Virus record (IMG/VR): IMGVR_UViG_3300044627_003922
Location: 1 to 20,021 of that record
DNA: 20,021 nt
Strand: one strand, 5' to 3'
From: a virus
Within the stretch, counting starts at the first letter, position 1, and every line of letters begins with the position of its first letter. This document shows, in pieces, positions 18,237 through 20,021 of the stretch. Below the pieces are notes generated by a model. It was not told the origin of the DNA. It was given only the letters and a program-made list of their open reading frames with translations, and did no database searches. The position numbers and the translations under genes were made by a program.

Positions 18237-18266
18237 AAAACCCCCGGCTTAGTCGCCGGGGGTTTT
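18237..18266. terminator. strong bidirectional terminator
   Basis: AAAACCCCCGGC, loop TTAGTC, then GCCGGGGGTTTT: an 8-bp G/C stem flanked by A4 and T4, so it works in both directions. It separates the convergent rightward early cluster from the leftward nucleotide-metabolism genes. The TAA stop of the leftward zinc-ribbon gene lies in the loop. Confidence 0.92.
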
Positions 18267-18545
18267 GTCGTTCAGAACTCGATTTAGGCGGCGCACCTCG
18301 GCGACCTGCGCCTGAGCCTCCGCCCTGCCGACCTCCTCGGGGGTCGGACCCCGGCGGGATAGTTCCCGCTGCCGGTAGTAGCGGATGAAGGCGACCCGGT
18401 TCAGCCGGGTTTTTGCCTCGCCATTCGTCAGGACCCGGGGGGCGACGGCCGACCGGCAGGGGATACCGCACTCGGGGCAGGTCGCGAAGGACCGGGAGTG
18501 CGGCCATCGGGTCCGGCAGTCCGGGCACTCGAACCCGATCGCCAT
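18249..18545 (-). CDS. zinc-ribbon hypothetical protein
   Basis: A 98-aa protein with an N-terminal zinc ribbon: FECPDCRTRWPHSR and FATCPECGIPCRS give two CxxC pairs and one more cysteine. A basic helical region follows (RLNRVAFIRYYRQRELSRR) and then a coiled tail (EEVGRAEAQAQVAEVRRLNR). Its last codons and stop are part of the terminator stem-loop. It overlaps the dNMP kinase gene by one base. It probably binds nucleic acid. Confidence 0.75.
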   Translation of the reverse strand: MAIGFECPDCRTRWPHSRSFATCPECGIPCRSAVAPRVLTNGEAKTRLNRVAFIRYYRQRELSRRGPTPEEVGRAEAQAQVAEVRRLNRVLNDKTPGD

Positions 18546-19114
18546 CAGTCCAGGACGTCCCGGACGGCCTGCCAGAGTTCAGCGATCGTCCCCGAGTTGT
18601 CGATCTCGACGTCGATCAGGGCCTCGGGTAGCGGCCGTTCGGTCTTATGCGTTCCAGCTCCGGCCCCGGGCCGGATGACTTGCCAAACCTCCCCCCCGGC
18701 CTGCCGGATTCGTTCGGCCTCGGCGACGGTTCGGACGTCGGTCAGGACGAGGAGGTCGACGTCGGCCTCGAAGGGGACCGCGTCGAGGAGCGAGGTTTCC
18801 CCGAGGACGTCCCGGATACCTTCGGTCCCGAGGCGTTGTAGGAACTCCCGCCCGGAGGTTTTCGCGACGACGGTATTGCGGGCGTCGAGGACGACGACCG
18901 ACCCGGTCGACTTGAACTGGTCGGCCCACCTCCGGATTCCCGAGGTTCCGACGTCGTCCGGGTGAACGGTCACCCCTAGCGCCAGGGCCGCGATCAGTTT
19001 CAGGCGGTCGGCGAACGCTTCGCGGCGAACGGTCCCGTCGACGAGGTCCTCCAGAATGTCGGCGACGGTGTCCTTCCCCGCCCGGGCCTTACCGTGTAGT
19101 CCGATGATCTTCAT
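18545..19114 (-). CDS. phage deoxynucleoside monophosphate kinase
   Basis: A 189-aa P-loop kinase that phosphorylates dNMPs to dNDPs for phage DNA synthesis. Walker A is LHGKARAGKDTVA (6-18). LGVTVHPDDVGTSGIRRWAD and SVVVLDARNTVVAKTSGREF are lid/substrate segments; DLLVLTDVRTVAEAERIRQA is the typical 'TDvR ... E---i' stretch, and VWQVIRPG follows. Length fits the T4 gp1-like family. T4 gp1 accepts hydroxymethyl-dCMP, so broad specificity for a modified base is possible (inference). It lies between the zinc-ribbon and metallophosphoesterase genes. Confidence 0.9.
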   Translation of the reverse strand: MKIIGLHGKARAGKDTVADILEDLVDGTVRREAFADRLKLIAALALGVTVHPDDVGTSGIRRWADQFKSTGSVVVLDARNTVVAKTSGREFLQRLGTEGIRDVLGETSLLDAVPFEADVDLLVLTDVRTVAEAERIRQAGGEVWQVIRPGAGAGTHKTERPLPEALIDVEIDNSGTIAELWQAVRDVLD

Positions 19115-20021
19115 CTAGTCCCCCTGGTCGAGGTAGCGGCGACCGTCCGGCGTTAGCAGGCGGTCCGGGTTTGGGAGGAAGATCAGGGGGGCGAGGGCGA
19201 AGTCCCCAGAGGGCCATACCTTCGCGACCATCGCGGCGTTCTGCCAATCCTTCGCCGGGTTTCCATAGCCGAGCCCGTCCGAGATTTCAGCGGCGCATCC
19301 GACCTCCCCGGCGACCCTGACCTCGGGGCCGTCCGGGTGTCGGGTCGTCCGGTAGAGCAGGGACAGGCGGTGAGTATGCCCCTGGAGGCTGCTCCCACTT
19401 AGGGAGTCGAGCATCGTCTTTCCGGCAGCCTTCGAGGTCGTGTATCCGTGGACCGTTGTTAGCCGGTGATTTATCCGGGACTCGGCCCGCTCCCAGTTTT
19501 CGTCCAGGTAGTCGATCCCGAGGAGATCGAGGTGAAGGAGACGCCGGAGCGATAGGGCCGGGACGTCCTCGTCGTCTCCGGTATTCGCCGGCCGGACCCG
19601 GTAGAGGGCGGCGACCCCGTTAGACAGGAGGGCCTTCTCGATTCGCTCGTCGTGGTTGCCGCGTTTCAGGATGATGCGAACGGCGTCCGGGTCGGGGCAG
19701 GCGTCCCGGTAGTCCCGGAGGATTCGGTAGGCCTCGTCGAGGCCCTCGTTCAGGGATTGGTCGTAGCCGGACCCGGGGATGACTTCGTGCCGGGTTAGCC
19801 CTCCCCCGGCCGGACCGGAGGCGTCGAGCAGGTCGCCATTTACCTCGATCCGGTCGATTCTGCCCGCCTCGAACTCATCCCGGAGCCATTCGACGAGACA
19901 CCGATGAAACGGTCGGGAATGGTGCGGGGCGTGATGGTCAGAGACGATCAGGACCGTCTCGGGATCGCCGGGGTCCTTCTTCGGGCGTTTCCGGACCGGG
20001 ATCGGTTCGTAGTCCTCCGGG
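19115..20021 (-). CDS. calcineurin-like metallophosphoesterase (partial)
   Basis: The C-terminal 301 residues of a protein whose start lies beyond the right edge. All metal-binding motifs are present in order: SDHHAPHH (DxH), VNGDLLD (GD), LKRGNHDER (GNHD), TTVHGYTTSK (H) and LQGHTHR (GHxH). This is a dinuclear phosphoesterase that may act as a nuclease or phosphatase during replication or recombination. The stop (TAG) directly precedes the ATG of the dNMP kinase gene with no gap. A methionine inside the frame at 19414 is not the start, since the motifs lie upstream of it. Confidence 0.92.
   Translation of the reverse strand, partial: PEDYEPIPVRKRPKKDPGDPETVLIVSDHHAPHHSRPFHRCLVEWLRDEFEAGRIDRIEVNGDLLDASGPAGGGLTRHEVIPGSGYDQSLNEGLDEAYRILRDYRDACPDPDAVRIILKRGNHDERIEKALLSNGVAALYRVRPANTGDDEDVPALSLRRLLHLDLLGIDYLDENWERAESRINHRLTTVHGYTTSKAAGKTMLDSLSGSSLQGHTHRLSLLYRTTRHPDGPEVRVAGEVGCAAEISDGLGYGNPAKDWQNAAMVAKVWPSGDFALAPLIFLPNPDRLLTPDGRRYLDQGD

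Noticed and set aside
1-20021. tRNA genes, CRISPR arrays and insertion sequences
   Set aside because: No cloverleaf-like sequence, no regularly spaced repeats and no transposase or IS ends were seen; the only recombinase is the phage integrase.

Overview
The window is a piece of a temperate, tailed (siphovirus-like) phage or prophage with high GC content. Most genes overlap the next by 1 to 4 bases (ATGA, GTGA, TGATG, TAATG). GTG starts, a large serine integrase and a possible leaderless promoter pair suggest an actinobacterial host, but the host cannot be named from this sequence. No terminase, capsid, lysis, tRNA or CRISPR gene is present, so this is part of a larger genome.

Layout, left to right. 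(1) 77-3960, leftward: the end of the tail region, with a baseplate/fibre-type protein, two fibre proteins that share a C-terminal 'HNLG' domain, a glycine-rich adhesin-like protein, a 60-aa accessory protein, a winged-helix protein and an HNH endonuclease. (2) 3961-4173: a gene-free control region with several inverted repeats. (3) 4174-5564, leftward: two helix-turn-helix proteins. (4) 5639-7063, rightward: the serine integrase. (5) 6956-15655, leftward: a tightly coupled early operon of about 22 genes with RecT, a replication-initiator-like protein, a C5-cytosine methyltransferase, a Mom-like DNA-modification acyltransferase, a PAPS-reductase-like PP-loop protein, a PD-(D/E)XK nuclease, an HNH protein and many small proteins, including a 27-aa membrane peptide. 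(6) 15656-15837: the divergent switch between two XRE regulators. (7) 16052-16742, leftward: two small uncertain ORFs around a 14-base G tract, and an Hjc-like resolvase. (8) 16805-18215, rightward: five small genes under two near-identical promoters, ending at a strong bidirectional terminator. (9) 18249-20021, leftward: a zinc-ribbon protein, a dNMP kinase and a metallophosphoesterase cut by the window edge.

How the parts may work together: the XRE pair and the integrase would control lysogeny. RecT, the initiator and the nucleases would handle replication and recombination. The methyltransferase, Mom-like enzyme, PP-loop protein and dNMP kinase suggest that this phage modifies its DNA.

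The most striking signals are: a methyltransferase locus whose conserved motifs are split between two overlapping frames on one strand; a perfect 15-bp inverted repeat inside the first codons of the Mom-like gene, next to a TM gene and a PP-loop gene; and a duplicated promoter/operator whose core recurs in the 3961-4173 control region.
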